This document shows, one piece after another, positions 22,409 to 33,113 of a DNA stretch of 64,000 bases. The translations under genes and the position numbers were made by a program. The stretch is from Asterella californica (taxonomy: Eukaryota > Streptophyta > Marchantiopsida > Marchantiales > Aytoniaceae). The first letter of the stretch is position 1. Every line of letters starts with the position of its first letter. Where the stretch lies: assembly GCA_036924285.1 (NCBI GenBank), contig JAYKYS010000025.1, positions 496,001 through 560,000 of the forward strand, written 5' to 3'. A model generated the notes under the pieces. That model searched no databases and was not told where the DNA came from. It worked only from the letters and a program-made list of their open reading frames with translations.

Positions 22409-22512
22409 CGCTCCAAGTGTTCACCTAGAAACGCTGATCCGCTTCGTGTCTCACGTCTCTCCTCAAGCGTCCAACATTCAACCGCTACCTCAAGTTCTCG
22501 CTCACCGAAGAG

Positions 22513-22527
22513 TCGGCTCTGATACCA
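22513..22527 (-). promoter_or_regulatory. element A primer-binding site (tRNA-iMet)
   Basis: The minus strand reads TGGTATCAGAGCCGA, a full match to the classic plant initiator-tRNA-Met primer site as I remember it. This fixes the orientation of A and the inner end of its 5' LTR. Confidence 0.9.
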
Positions 22528-23510
22528 CTTTTCGCGCACCTATCGTCTTGTTGCGCCAGCGGAAGCTCTAACTTAGTAGGTCGCAAACTTTACACCGCTA
22601 ACCTGCAAACACAATCACAAGTTAACGTCCATGCACCACTTATCTTATCTCAATTTGGCCCGGACCGGAGCCGGACCGTCTCCCTAATCATCAAGCTCAG
22701 CAATCTTAAGTCCCGACCTAGATCCGCCTAGGTCGGTCCCAAAACATGAGCAAGTCACAAGATGACTTGGGGCGGACTTCTCATAAAGTCCAGGGTCCTA
22801 AACGGTGCCTCCAGCACACCTAGCGGCCCAACTGCCCGTGATGTCTGTCTAGATCTAGGCTCCCGAACAGAAGTCTAATCCGTCGGCTCGTTTCCTAGTC
22901 TTGCCCCAGCCCTTACATCGTTCTTAGGTCCAAACGTCCAAGTCTGGATCGAAACGTGCCTTGGAACCGACCCAGCCATCACCTCATGCCCTCAGAGTCC
23001 TCCCGCCGAACCCTGGGGTCGGGTGACTCGTCCTTGCCCACCCAGGCATCGAGTCCCCCTCATATATACTTATGGGGATCGGCGGCCCCGTCCTCCTCTT
23101 TGGTCCTTGAAAATTATACCACAACCCAATCGTGGTTCGGCCATAACTTCCAGCTCGGAGGTCAGATCAAGGAGTGTTATATGTTCCTGGAAAGCTCTCG
23201 ACGAGACCTTTCTAATGATACCTCAGTCGCCTCGAGATCTTATGTGGAGCTCCGTCCACGACCTAAAACGTCTATGGAGCTCCAACACTTAGTCATTTTT
23301 CGATCCAGACCCAAAGTCGAACCCTGTGGTTCGTCTGCGTCTCGGACCCACGTCTCGATCCCACGTCTGAGACTCATGTTTCAGCCCGTTCCCAGACTCG
23401 CCCCCTTAGGTCAGCGTTCGTCTGGAGCCCTCTTGGGATAGGCCCTTATGTCCTAACCCAAGGTTCCAACCTTGGTTCAGAGAACCACTTAGGGTTCATC
23501 TGATCCCGAC
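22528..23510 (-). repeat. element A 5' LTR, outer end missing
   Basis: This matches the 3' LTR at 7500-8480 along its length. About 120 bp that should contain the TGTCGCAACC start are absent. At 23510 the LTR is joined directly to an RT fragment of the B/D family. Confidence 0.88.
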
Positions 23511-23863
23511 ACAATTTTTGCGTGTATGAAAGAAAAGAGGACCACTTTGATCATGTGATCAAAGTTTTGCAGCGATTGGAGCAAGCCAACTCTTCTCTAA
23601 ATCCATAGAAGTGCATCTTTGGCTACGAAGAGGGTCTACTGTTAGGACACATCATCCAAGAATGGGATTGCGGTAGATCTTGAGAAGGTGAAGAAGATTG
23701 TGGATCTTTCATTTCCGATCAACTTGATAGAGTAGAGGCAGTTTCTTGACATGGTTGGATATTATCGTAGGTTGTCTTTTCCTTCTTGAACAAAGCAATA
23801 GCTTTGACTATGTACATGAAGAACGGAGTTGATTTTGACTTGATAGTGCATGATCAGAAGGCA
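23511..23863 (+). pseudogene. RT fragment of the D lineage, no LTRs
   Basis: This corresponds to B 19165-19520 and D about 62308-62660, from just after the catalytic RT box to the start of RNase H. It shares D-specific changes such as CCATAGAAGT, CTTGATAGAGTAGAG and the shortened GTAGGTTGTCTTTTCC. It is cut at both ends: by the element A LTR on the left and by the coiled-coil gene on the right. Confidence 0.85.
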
Positions 23864-26023
23864 GTTATCTTCTCCTCTGCGAGGGCGGTGATCTTCCTCC
23901 GCACTCGGAGAACCTCTTGGTTGCACTGCTGTACACGCGTCTGCAACTCCTAGTTGCTCTTTTTCAGGTGGGTCAGCTCCTTGGCAGAAGTGGCTGCTTC
24001 CGCCTTGTACCTTGCTGCGAGCTTCTCCGTGGTGCGGAGACTAGCTTCCAGCGCTTCTGTCTTCTTCTGGCCTTCTTCTTGACGCATCAAGGTGCGCAGA
24101 CCGAATCCAGGCTGCAAGGGCTTCTCCTGAGCCTTCGCTCTTTTCTCCAGCAACTCCATAGCTGGCTGGATCTCTGAGTGGAAGAAGGCACTGAACTCTT
24201 CCAGTCTTCTTCTTGCGGAAGACAGGTTCATCTCCACAATTCGATTGGAGATGTCGACCTTGTCTTCCAGAGACAAGGATGCCTCTTCCACCACAATGGT
24301 CTTCAACTTCTGCACACGGGAAGAAGCTACTCTTCTCATCTTCCCAGGTGGAAGATCTCTCCCCATGGTAGAAGCGGTCCTCTTTACTACGCTTCCTCGC
24401 ATCGCAGTAGGAGTATCCATCCACCCTTCGTCTTCTGGAGTCTTCGGAAGACTCCCTGGTGTTGCAGAAGCGGTCTTCTGCTCCGGTCGATTACTCAGCG
24501 GCTCTTCTTGCGAGTCAGACTCCGATCCCGAATGAATGAGGGAGGTGGGCTTCCTAGGTACACTTCTAGGACTTGTCACACCACAAGTATCCCATTATTT
24601 GTATGTATGCTTATATACATTTCATTAGGTATGACTATCTTAAAGGTTACTCTAGTTTGAAGATCTAAATTTAGAGTGATCAAAAGTAGTCATAACTAGC
24701 TGAGATAGTTATAACTAAGTTGAGGAAACTATTAGAGGTTCCACTATGGCATTATAGGACAAGTGCGGAGCTCTAAATATGCTTTCCAAAAGTATGTGAC
24801 TTTGTTGACCATCGCTGATTGGATGCATGATGAAAAGTCATGCACAAAGATCTAAAGATGCTCCTCAAAAGACGTATTAGTGTGTTGTCGTCTTTCGACT
24901 GGATAGCGTGGAAAGTTAACACTTTACAAAAGCTAAAGTAGGAGAATCTCTTACTTTAGTAAAGTAGAACAAGTAATGTGTGTGCTATTCTTAAGTCTTA
25001 GTAGCCTTTAGAAGTTTTACTATTTTGGATTGCGCGCTTACCATGAGGTAACGTAACTTAGTGAAAGTTACCACGGTAAGAAGTTGTAGAGTATATAAGG
25101 AGGAGTTGAGAGGGTGGAAGACACTCTCATTTTCCTGTCTATAAGTAAAGTGAGCATTGGAGACCTTGGGAGTCCTTGAATACTATGTGATGCAATGTGG
25201 AAGGCGGGGTTAGAACTTGTTTGCAGGAACGCTATTAGAGGGACCGATGTGACCATACGGGTCAGAGTGTTGAGTGAAGTGAGCATGGGTATGATAGAAT
25301 CTTTGTAATTAAGGTGCACTAGTAATCCTAGTCATCTGAGGTACCCCTGGGTGAGAGACAGGCCGGCTTACAGACTCATCTTCCTCGGAGGTATGGCGTC
25401 TTCCGACCCACTGGAGTCGTCTTCCCTCACCAGAAGCGTCTTCTGGTGAAAGCCGAGCCTCAGCTGCGACATCAGAGTGGGAGGGGGAGTTGTGGCTGCT
25501 GCTCGGTCGTCTTCTTCCGAGGTCTCCTCCTTCGTCTCAGGTTGCCCTGTTGGCTCATACTTCACCAATTGTCCTTCTGTGAGATCTCCCGTTCCTTCCC
25601 TGTCTGTCCTCCACGAAGAGACAAGTTGTGCTTCCAGACACATGCCACTCACTCACGATCCTGGGCAAGATCTTCTTCTCGAGTCAATAATCGTGGTCCT
25701 CGGATTCTGACCTATGAAAGGCCCTGCGCCACCAATCTTCAGTCCAGGAAGATGGTCTTCCTTGAGCTACTCTTGCCTTCGCAGGTACACGGTTGCGAGG
25801 CGGTAATGCTGCCCAAACCTCCTCCAGAAGTCCCTGGTCGGTGAGGTTTCAATCCCACAGGAAGAAGTCGAGACCCAACTCCTTGAGGAAGAGTGTGGCC
25901 TCGGTCAACTCTGCTGTCGGTAACACCAACCCTCGAGGATGCATCGACATACTGGAAGATCTGTTTCACTAAGCCACACGCACTTATTGTGAGCTGAAGG
26001 CTCAGTCCTTCCCAAGTGCCCAC
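23864..26023 (-). pseudogene. coiled-coil protein gene, copy 2
   Basis: This is the second copy of the gene at 5790-7499, on the same strand, interrupted by the solo LTR at 24574-25372. Without the LTR and one GACT the frame runs from the SGSED patch through the TPTAMRGS block, the basic stretch and the coiled coil, and stops at the junction with the RT fragment at 23864. At 7008 of copy 1, where copy 1 has a stop, this copy is open. Upstream (25653-26023) a further stretch reads in shifting frames, with LVKQIFQYVDASSRVG, FLKELGLDFFLW, LLEEVWAALPPRNR and WTEDWWRRAFHR, so the full protein had a folded N-terminal domain. It resembles no family I can name. Confidence 0.55.
24574..25372 (+). mobile_element. 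solo LTR with 4-bp target duplication
   Basis: This is 799 bp, TGTCACACC...GGCTTACA, flanked by GACT at 24570-24573 and 25373-25376. A TATA box (TATATAAGG, about 25092) and a 3' part like that of B (CCCCTGGGTGAGAGACAGGCC) show that it is a relative of the B-family LTR but a distinct type. With LTR and one GACT removed, the coiled-coil frame is continuous and matches copy 1. No internal sequence remains, as expected after LTR-LTR recombination. Confidence 0.88.
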
Positions 26024-27611
26024 AGTCTAGCTTCTACTTCTCAGAAGACGAAACTAGTCTTCCAGAAGACAGCTACTCAGTCTTCCGAGATTCTAACAGT
26101 GTTTCCTAAAATAGCTCTCGTCTTCCGAGCTATATCTAACCAGTCCTAACTAAGCAAGGCCTCGCATGGATTCCTAAGAAGACAACCCACCTTGCATTAC
26201 ATCATACTTCTTAACAGAAGGTACAAGATTCGTGAAACGTAGTGTGCATAACAGGTTCAGAAGATGGTTGCGGGCTCCTACAGTGACAATGGCCTCTGGG
26301 AAGACTCTCAAGACAGCTTCTGATTCAATGTCTTCTTCGGAAGACCTCCCGAAGTCAGGCTTCCCTTCACTGATCTCATCTGTCTTCTTCTTCCTACGCG
26401 CAATCTATCCTCACAACAGACTCAAGACATTTGCACTCTGTTCTTCTGACTTCTCACCTCTCATACACACTCAGAAGAAGCTTGTTGCTCGGTGGGAAGA
26501 CATGACCCTCGACCATTCTCTCCAGATTCTGCCAGCAAGGCTTCTCACGACTCTCTCCTAAGTTCGGGAAGAAGAAAGAATGGGCTGCTATGGGTCGGAT
26601 AGAAGAGACCTGAAATGGACCCTCACGTCTTCTCGCGCATTTTGCCAATCCTTCCAGTCTTCTAGTCTCTCTAGGAAGATGTGGATTTGAGAAGCTTGGA
26701 AGATCGGGAGGCACAGGCCTAGTTCTCGATTTCCAACTTCTCGAAATAACAAAACAACTCACCAAGCCACTCGGAATTCGTACCAAGCCTCTCTTAACAC
26801 CAAACCAAAGCAAATCCACTCTTGATACGAATTGTGTACAGTCGACTTCCGAAGACAATCCGGCTTCCGAAGACAATCTTTCGAAGCGTCTTCTGTTCAA
26901 GGTTCCGGGAGTAGAGAGATGGTAGGGTAGGGAAATTGATGGCTGGGGTCTTCAATTTGAGGGCTAGGGGCAGAGAAGCTCGAATTGAACTCGGGAAGAA
27001 GCAAGAAGATGTCTGACAGAAATTGGGCAACGCTTCCGTGCCTAATGTCACAATAGGAAAATAGGGATGGGGGGAATCGATCGATCAGGTTGCCTGCAAA
27101 CCACCGAGGAAGCGCGGGGGATACCAAACAAAGACGAGAAGTAGTAGGAAGGGAAAAGAACATGGGAAGAACCTCTACTGTCTTCTGTCTGCTTCCCGAG
27201 TTGTCTTCTTCTTCCGCGCGCTTCCGGCTCAGGTCCCAGCTCCAATGCGACCCCACTGAGCTGCTTTCGCGGTCAGCTCCTGACTACGCTTCAATCGATT
27301 AAGCTAACCCACCTTCGATTCCACTCAGCCGTCCTCCAATGTCAGCTTCCGAGAGTTCACAGGAAACGCCTTCAGCTCACCACGCTTCTACGCTTCAGCA
27401 ATTTGACCTCGCCTTCCTCCTAGCTTCTAATTGATCCTATCCTCACTCACTTTCACCTCGCTGCCTTCCTCACTCGAATCAATCCCTCGAAGCAAGAGCG
27501 CTTCTCGACTAAGAAGCGCTCTTGCTGCGAGAAGCTAGAAATCTGCTAATGCTCTTCCTACGCATCTTCCTCCCAGTTTAGAGGTTTCGACCCTAGATGA
27601 CTTACCCGACC
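26024..27611. other. GAAGAC/GTCTTC-rich stretch, no supported gene
   Basis: This lies upstream of coiled-coil copy 2. Several minus-strand frames of 65-148 codons exist, but none resembles a family and they overlap each other in different frames. The hexamers GAAGAC and GTCTTC recur often, as in the coiled-coil gene, for instance five times in 26041-26130. It may be the upstream part or LTR of the unit that carries that gene. Confidence 0.4.
27486..27531. repeat. perfect 15-bp hairpin, extended by 4 bp
   Basis: AGCAAGAGCGCTTCT (27491-27505) pairs with 27512-27526 across the six-base loop CGACTA. After one mismatch another four pairs follow. It lies 80 bp left of the outer end of element C. 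Confidence 0.8.
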
Positions 27612-27984
27612 TGTAAACCCTCTGCGGTCCTATCGATCAACTACCCCCCGATCTCTCAACCTCCACGATCGTCATCCACGAATCTGCAACATGTCGGGCC
27701 TGTCTCTCACTCAGGTGTCACCTCTGATGGCGTTGATGGAAGCACACCATGAATCTTGAAGAGAAAAATGCTAACTCTTTAGGAAATAGTGCTCACTCTT
27801 TAGGAAATATCTGAATTCTGCCAAAAGTACAGCTAAGTTTAACCATAACTAACTTTTAGCTAGTCATGACTAACTTGATACCTCCTTAAAATACTTTGGC
27901 AGCAAATAAACATTCTCAACACTTAGTTATAACTAAATACCTTACTAATAGACAAACTTCCTATGTGTAACATAGGTCGTTACA
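27612..27984 (-). repeat. element C 3' LTR, internally deleted
   Basis: This keeps the LTR start (TGTAACG at 27984) and end (TTTACA at 27612) but lacks about 540 bp from the middle. At the joint the sequence CTCTTTAGGAAATA is repeated with a short spacer (near 27775-27810), a typical repair scar. Confidence 0.85.
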
Positions 27985-27997
27985 TTTTACCCCCGGA

Positions 27998-28695
27998 CTA
28001 AATTTTTGCTCCGCCCTCGGAGTGAAGAGAGAACTTTCGTCGATGAAACAGCTTCAACTTGTCATGGTTGACCCGGTCGAATCTCCTTCCTCCCAACTCC
28101 TGAAGGTCATATGTGAAGTTGCTCCACACCTTATCTACAACAAAAGGACCAAAATATCTTAGAAAAAACTTCTTCCTAGCCCTCTTGAATCTGATAGCAT
28201 CATACAACATAACCCAATCTCCGACTTGAAAAGGTTTTACCTCCCTCTTGCCCAACCGTTTGTCGTAACTCTTCTTTTGATACGCCTGAGCTCGTTCCAT
28301 CCGGATCATTGCTACCGCTCGGGTCTCTTCCAACTCCATGAGTTGCTCTCTTCTTGATCTGACCACGTCTTCTCCCCTCGACCTTTTCAACTTCCGTTGA
28401 ATAGTTTGAAAAGTATCCAATTCGAATTGGATCGGCAACTTGGACTCCACTCCATAAACCAGTCGAAATGGAGAGTATCCAGTAGAAGTCTTTGTTGTCG
28501 TTCGGTACTCTCATAAGATGGCATGTAGCCTCTTATCCCAAGTATGTTTCGCAATCTCAACACCAGCATCTTTGACGAGCATCATACAAAGTGTAAGATT
28601 GGTCTTCTCCGCAAGACCATTAGCATTTGGTTTGTATGAGATCGTTACTCGTGCCTTGATAGAAAAGTGTTGTAGCATAGCAGTAGTCATGCTCC
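27998..28695 (-). pseudogene. pol: element C integrase, C-terminal part
   Basis: This contains the core end with FSIKARVTISYKPNANGLAE (catalytic Glu kept), then SPFRLVYGMESKLP after a TGA near 28511, a charged helix and the GPY/F-like end (RYFGPFVVDK, NFTYDLQELGG). One base missing near 28710 removes the ISDR motif from the frame. Confidence 0.85.
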
Positions 28696-29480
28696 CTACA
28701 AACTCTCCTCCTCTATGGAAACCAACTCTAATGGACATCCAAATCTTGTGATGATCCTCTCCCACAGGAATCTACCGACTTCTGTTTCATTGGTCTCTTT
28801 CAAAGGTCTAGCCTCTACCCACTTGGTACAATAGTCAGTGGCGACTACAATGTATCTATTGCCTCGAGGTGTCTTATTAAGAGGACCTACAAAGTCAATA
28901 CCCCACTTCTCAAACGGTCCTAATACTCGAATTGATCTTAAAGGAGGTGTTCTAGTAGACTTCAGAGCAAATGCTTGACATACGTCGCAAGTTTTACAAT
29001 AGTCTAAACACTCTTTGAAAATCCCTCTCCAGTGGTAACCCGCATCCAAAATCTTGAAGGCTGTTATCTTACCAGCAAAGTGACCTCCGCAAACAGTTCT
29101 GTCGTGAAACTCGTGCATTAGCTTGAATGCCTCTTTCTGACCAACTGCTCTCCTTAGTAACCCATCTGCTCCTTGATGAAACAGAATTCCCTCCACCATG
29201 GTGTAAGGTTTGCATCTCTTGATCAACGCGTTACGTTCTCGGGTATGCATACCTTCTGGAAAAGAGCCATCTGCAAGGAAACTCCAGATTTCTTTGTACT
29301 CGTCCGGTATCTCCTCAATGCTTGTGATAGTCATCAGATGTTCGTCTGGAAATGAATCATCAAACGGTTCTTCTCCCTCATCATCATAAGCCCTCGACAA
29401 AAGATAAACATTCGCATGTTTTTTCCCTGGTCTATCTTCGATCACGTAATCGTATTCTGTTAGAAATCTTCCAACGGGCA
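28696..29480 (-). pseudogene. pol: element C RNase H end and integrase N-terminal part
   Basis: This has an acidic linker, then the integrase zinc site in full (HEFHDRTVCGGHFAG, then CKTCDVCQ) and the first catalytic Asp (WGIDFVGPLN). It shows what element B lost in its 240-bp deletion. Frame breaks are at about 29480 (two bases missing) and about 28710 (one base missing). Confidence 0.87.
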
Positions 29481-29962
29481 ATACGACCTTCGGCATTAGG
29501 CTTATTAAAGATATACTTTAAAGCCTTGTGATCTGTGACTGTGGAAAATTTCCCTCCTAGCAAGTAATGTCGGAATTTCTTCAATCCAAAGATTACCGCT
29601 AATCCTTCTCTTTTAGTCACGGAGTAATTCTTCTCCGCTGGCATTATCTGCCTACTAGCATAAGCTATAGGATGATCATGCCCATCTTCATCTAACTGAC
29701 TTAATGTACACCCGATAGTTACATTGGAGGCATCCGTATACAGAATAAATGCTTTACTCCACTCAGATTTAGCAAGTATAGGAGCTGTCACCAATGCCTT
29801 TTTCAGCTCCTCAAATGCTTCCTTTGCCTTCTGATCATGCACTATCAAGTCAAACTCAACTCCCTTCTTCATGTACATAGTCAAAGCTATTGCTTTGTTT
29901 GAGAAGGAAAAGACAAACCTACGATAATATCCAACCATCCCAAGAAACTGTCTCAACTTTGT
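29481..29962 (-). pseudogene. pol: element C RNase H
   Basis: This follows a TAG at about 29963 where B has a sense codon. It has FLGMVGYYRRF, LYTDASNVTIGCTLSQ, FRHYLLGGKFSTVTDHKAL, then the two-base frame break. The RNase H Asp in YTDAS is present. Confidence 0.87.
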
Positions 29963-32614
29963 CTAGTTGATTGGAAATGGAAGATCCACAATCTTCTTCA
30001 CCTTATCAGGATCTACTGCAATCCCTTTCTTGGAAATGATGTGTCCTAACAGCAGATCTTCTTCGCAGCCAAAGATGCACTTCTCTGGATTCAGAGAAGC
30101 GTTAGCTTGCTCCAATCGCTGCAGAACTTTGATCACATGATCAATGTGGTCCTCCTTTCTTCCGTACACACAGAAATCATCAATGAAATCACGAACAAAC
30201 TTTCCTATGAATGGTTCGAACACCTTGTTCATGAACCTCTGAAACGTGACCGGAGCATTACACAGTCCGAATGACATCACTCGAAATGCAAATGTTCTCC
30301 AAGGAGTAGTGAAAGTAGTCAACTGCTGGTACTCCTGTGCTATCTTGATCTGGTTGTATCCACTATAACCATCACCAAAGCTGTACCACTCATGACCAGC
30401 AACTTCCTCCAAAATCTCATCTATAAATGATAGAGGATAATAATCCTTCTTGGTAACTGCATTCAGCTTCTTATAGTCTATGCACACTCGCAGCTTACCA
30501 TTCTTCTTCTTGACAATCACAATGGGTGAAACCCATTCTGAGTTCTCCACCTCGTAGATGAAACTCGCCTCTCTCAACTTGTCTATCTCCTCCTTGACCA
30601 TCATCGTTGTTGTAGGATTGACCCTTCTCTGCTTTTGTCGACCTGGTCTTGCGTTCTCCTCCAATTCGATTCGATGAGTCTCGAGAGTCACCTCCTTCAA
30701 ATCCTTGTAGCTGAAAGCAAACACATGGATATATTTTCGAAATATATCTAGGAATCTACTTTTCTCCTCTTGAGTGACATTGATACCAAACTTCAGGGTA
30801 GAGAGTCTTCTCATAATCTCTGCCTCACTCAACTCTTCTTTGTCAGGATCTTTCTCCACTGCTGGTCGAGGCAACAAGTCAATATCACTAAGCTGATGTA
30901 ATGATTCATCTCGACCAAATCCTTCGTCCTCAGACGAGGATTCTTGATCGTAAGAATTTCTGGTATCTACTTCTGAGACACTCTGATTGTCCTCCGTATC
31001 AGATTCCCAGTAGTCACTAATGGGTCTATCAGAGTCAGAAGTCACAACTCCAACACCCGAGAGAGGAACTATCACTCTATGATCTCTAGGCCCAATCCGT
31101 AAGTATCCCTTGTGCCACTTATCAGTGGTGCGCACAACTCTCAACCAAGGCCTACCTAGGAGCAAATCATAACTAGAGTCCTTTAACACTTGAAAGGACA
31201 TCAATGTTTGAACTCCCATCACAGACACGACCACCTTCTCTAACACACCAAGAAGTCTTAATCGTTGCTTGTTAGCCATCCCCACGACAATGCTAGCCGA
31301 GCGAGTTGGTTCCATCCCCAACTTCTTCATCAACCTCTCCGATATGACGTTTACAGCCGACTCTCCATCCACCAATACGTCAGAGACGTAGTGACCATTC
31401 AACCGGACTTCAATCTTTGAAGCCCTAATGCATACCTCTGAAGCATGCACATCCACCACACCACCTCCCACAGACTTTGATGTCTTGCTCTTGGGTTTCT
31501 TCTTCTTGCTTCTCTTAGAACTCAGTCCTCCTCTGAGTTCTCTTCGTAAGCTGGGATTAAGTGCGATCAGTTGTCGAACAGTGATGTTGGCTTTCTGAGC
31601 ACCCACATCTTCAACCACATCATATCTCGCTTGGGAAGATGAAATGGTGAAATCTGCCATCCACAGCTTTCTTCTTGGCTCCCTTGGTGTACTCGAAACA
31701 TTACTCGAACGAGTACTTCTACTTGCTGACTCCTCCATGAAAACCGGTTCATCAGAAAATCGAGTTCTTTTCCTTTCTTGAGCTAAAAGCTCCACCGGTG
31801 CATGAGAAGAGTTTGAACTCTCTCCTTTCTCGTAGATGAGATCTCGCACGACATCGATAGTAGCCACCCCTTTGTCTCGTCCTTGTGATGGATTTCCTCC
31901 ACCCACATTCATTCTGATAGCTTCGGCACCTCTTGCTCCGTTGTTATGACAATTTCGCTGGAAATGAGAACCTCCACACGTCCAACAAGTGATTCCTCCA
32001 AAGTTACCTTGGTTGCCTCCAAAGTTATCTTGATTTCCTCGGTTGGGATTGTTGTCGTAACCTCTTTGACCTCCTCCTCCACCTTTGTTCCTCCATTCTC
32101 GTAACTGCACCACGTTTATCTTGAGATCCGCAAGAGTATCGGTGATGCTCTTCAGCTCGGCATGAAAATCAGAGGTAGCAGTAGACATCGTTGTTGGGAC
32201 AAACGGTCTTGGCACCACCGTTGGAGTAGGAGCTGACGTTGAAGCAATCACCAATTGTGATGGTGCAGGTGCGATCGTTGTGGCTACACTAGGAGTCGGA
32301 GTTGACACCAGAGCAACATGATGAGGTTGGATGATATCTCCTTCATCCAAACTCTCTTCCATATTTATCGCAATCTTGATGGCCTCCGCTTTGGTTGTTG
32401 GCTTCTCGTACCTCACTTGGGTTCGAATTGAAGGTCTCAACCCTCCCACCAAGTTCTTGGTCAACACTGCTCCAATCCTCATCATCGTTAGCTCCACATT
32501 GTCTCCACTCTTCCGTAGGACCGTTCGAAACCGTTGCTCCAACTTATCCACCCTTTCGGCATACTGCCGAACTTTCTCGTCGTCTCGTTGCCTCAAATGA
32601 GTAAGCTTCACCAT
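29963..32614 (-). CDS. gag-pol: element C gag-protease-RT, 883 codons open
   Basis: This is the longest frame of the window. In order it has the gag core second half (residues 1-90), a Thr/Pro-rich linker, a Gly/Asn-rich region and an intact CCHC knuckle (CWTCGGSHFQRNC, about residue 215), the protease motif VLVDGESAVNVIS (the second Gly of the usual DGGS is Glu), DLLLGRPWL, an acidic linker, and RT with VIVKKKNGKLRVCIDYKKLN, MSFGLCNAPVTF and FIDDFCVYG. It shows that gag and pol share a frame in this family. The frame begins inside gag because of a small indel near 32690; the true start is the ATG at 32889. Confidence 0.9.
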   Translation of the reverse strand: MVKLTHLRQRDDEKVRQYAERVDKLEQRFRTVLRKSGDNVELTMMRIGAVLTKNLVGGLRPSIRTQVRYEKPTTKAEAIKIAINMEESLDEGDIIQPHHVALVSTPTPSVATTIAPAPSQLVIASTSAPTPTVVPRPFVPTTMSTATSDFHAELKSITDTLADLKINVVQLREWRNKGGGGGQRGYDNNPNRGNQDNFGGNQGNFGGITCWTCGGSHFQRNCHNNGARGAEAIRMNVGGGNPSQGRDKGVATIDVVRDLIYEKGESSNSSHAPVELLAQERKRTRFSDEPVFMEESASRSTRSSNVSSTPREPRRKLWMADFTISSSQARYDVVEDVGAQKANITVRQLIALNPSLRRELRGGLSSKRSKKKKPKSKTSKSVGGGVVDVHASEVCIRASKIEVRLNGHYVSDVLVDGESAVNVISERLMKKLGMEPTRSASIVVGMANKQRLRLLGVLEKVVVSVMGVQTLMSFQVLKDSSYDLLLGRPWLRVVRTTDKWHKGYLRIGPRDHRVIVPLSGVGVVTSDSDRPISDYWESDTEDNQSVSEVDTRNSYDQESSSEDEGFGRDESLHQLSDIDLLPRPAVEKDPDKEELSEAEIMRRLSTLKFGINVTQEEKSRFLDIFRKYIHVFAFSYKDLKEVTLETHRIELEENARPGRQKQRRVNPTTTMMVKEEIDKLREASFIYEVENSEWVSPIVIVKKKNGKLRVCIDYKKLNAVTKKDYYPLSFIDEILEEVAGHEWYSFGDGYSGYNQIKIAQEYQQLTTFTTPWRTFAFRVMSFGLCNAPVTFQRFMNKVFEPFIGKFVRDFIDDFCVYGRKEDHIDHVIKVLQRLEQANASLNPEKCIFGCEEDLLLGHIISKKGIAVDPDKVKKIVDLPFPIN

Positions 32615-32664
32615 GAGCTTCTCATAACTCTCTTCTGGAAGAAATTCTTCGATGAGTGCATTAC

Positions 32665-32889
32665 TTAACGTCTCCCATTCTCCAGTGTGTCTTCAACTGC
32701 ACCAGGTGTCTTGCTCTTCACTCGGTCTTCATACCACGTAAGACCAAAATCTTCAAAAAACTCTAGCAGTAACAACACCCATTCTTCTTTCCTTCTCACG
32801 TTGTTTCCGATGCAACCCCTTTTGAAGTCTCGTACAAATGGTTCTACATCTTCATTGTCCTTCCCATGAAACACTGGTAACTTTCTCAT
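32665..32889 (-). pseudogene. gag: element C gag N-terminal part
   Basis: This starts MRKLPVFHGKDNED and contains LTWYEDRVKS. An indel near 32690 relative to B shifts it out of the frame of 29963-32614. The start codon overlaps the stop of the preceding small frame in an ATGA. Confidence 0.88.
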
Positions 32890-33113
32890 CTTGTAACTAT
32901 TCTTTCTACCCTTCTAATTTTTGTGCAATAACTACTTGCTAAAAGAGTATGAACATCACCAATTCCATTCGCGAATAATCTACCATAGGTAAAATGAAAG
33001 GAAATGGTTGTAACAACACCTCTTGTGCCATCTCTTTTCCCAAGGTAATCATGAGCCTGAGTCGCATCATCGTCTTCTCCACCATCCGAATGACGATCTC
33101 CATCACAACTCAA
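32886..33113 (-). CDS. leader ORF-d, 75 codons, between ORF-c and gag
   Basis: This frame overlaps the end of ORF-c and ends by ATGA overlap with the gag start. It has an acidic beginning and a basic end (YCTKIRRVERIVTR). There is no convincing start codon early in it; it could be read as a gag extension by frameshift, or be a chance frame. The homologous frame in B is broken by a stop. Confidence 0.25.
   Translation of the reverse strand: MSCDGDRHSDGGEDDDATQAHDYLGKRDGTRGVVTTISFHFTYGRLFANGIGDVHTLLASSYCTKIRRVERIVTR

Larger units (their letters stand above)
7500..23510 (-). mobile_element. element A: Ty3/gypsy chromovirus, nested host of B
   Basis: This LTR retrotransposon lies on the minus strand. 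Reading leftwards it has a truncated 5' LTR, a tRNA-iMet primer site, gag with a CCHC knuckle, protease, reverse transcriptase, RNase H, integrase, a chromodomain, a polypurine tract and a 3' LTR. Element B (13531-22029) sits inside gag. gag and pol share one frame, interrupted by nonsense codons at 12715, 12562 and 11800. The two LTRs look about 95 percent alike over the parts I compared by eye. The outer end of the 5' LTR is missing, so no target duplication can be scored. It cannot be autonomous as it stands. Confidence 0.92.
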
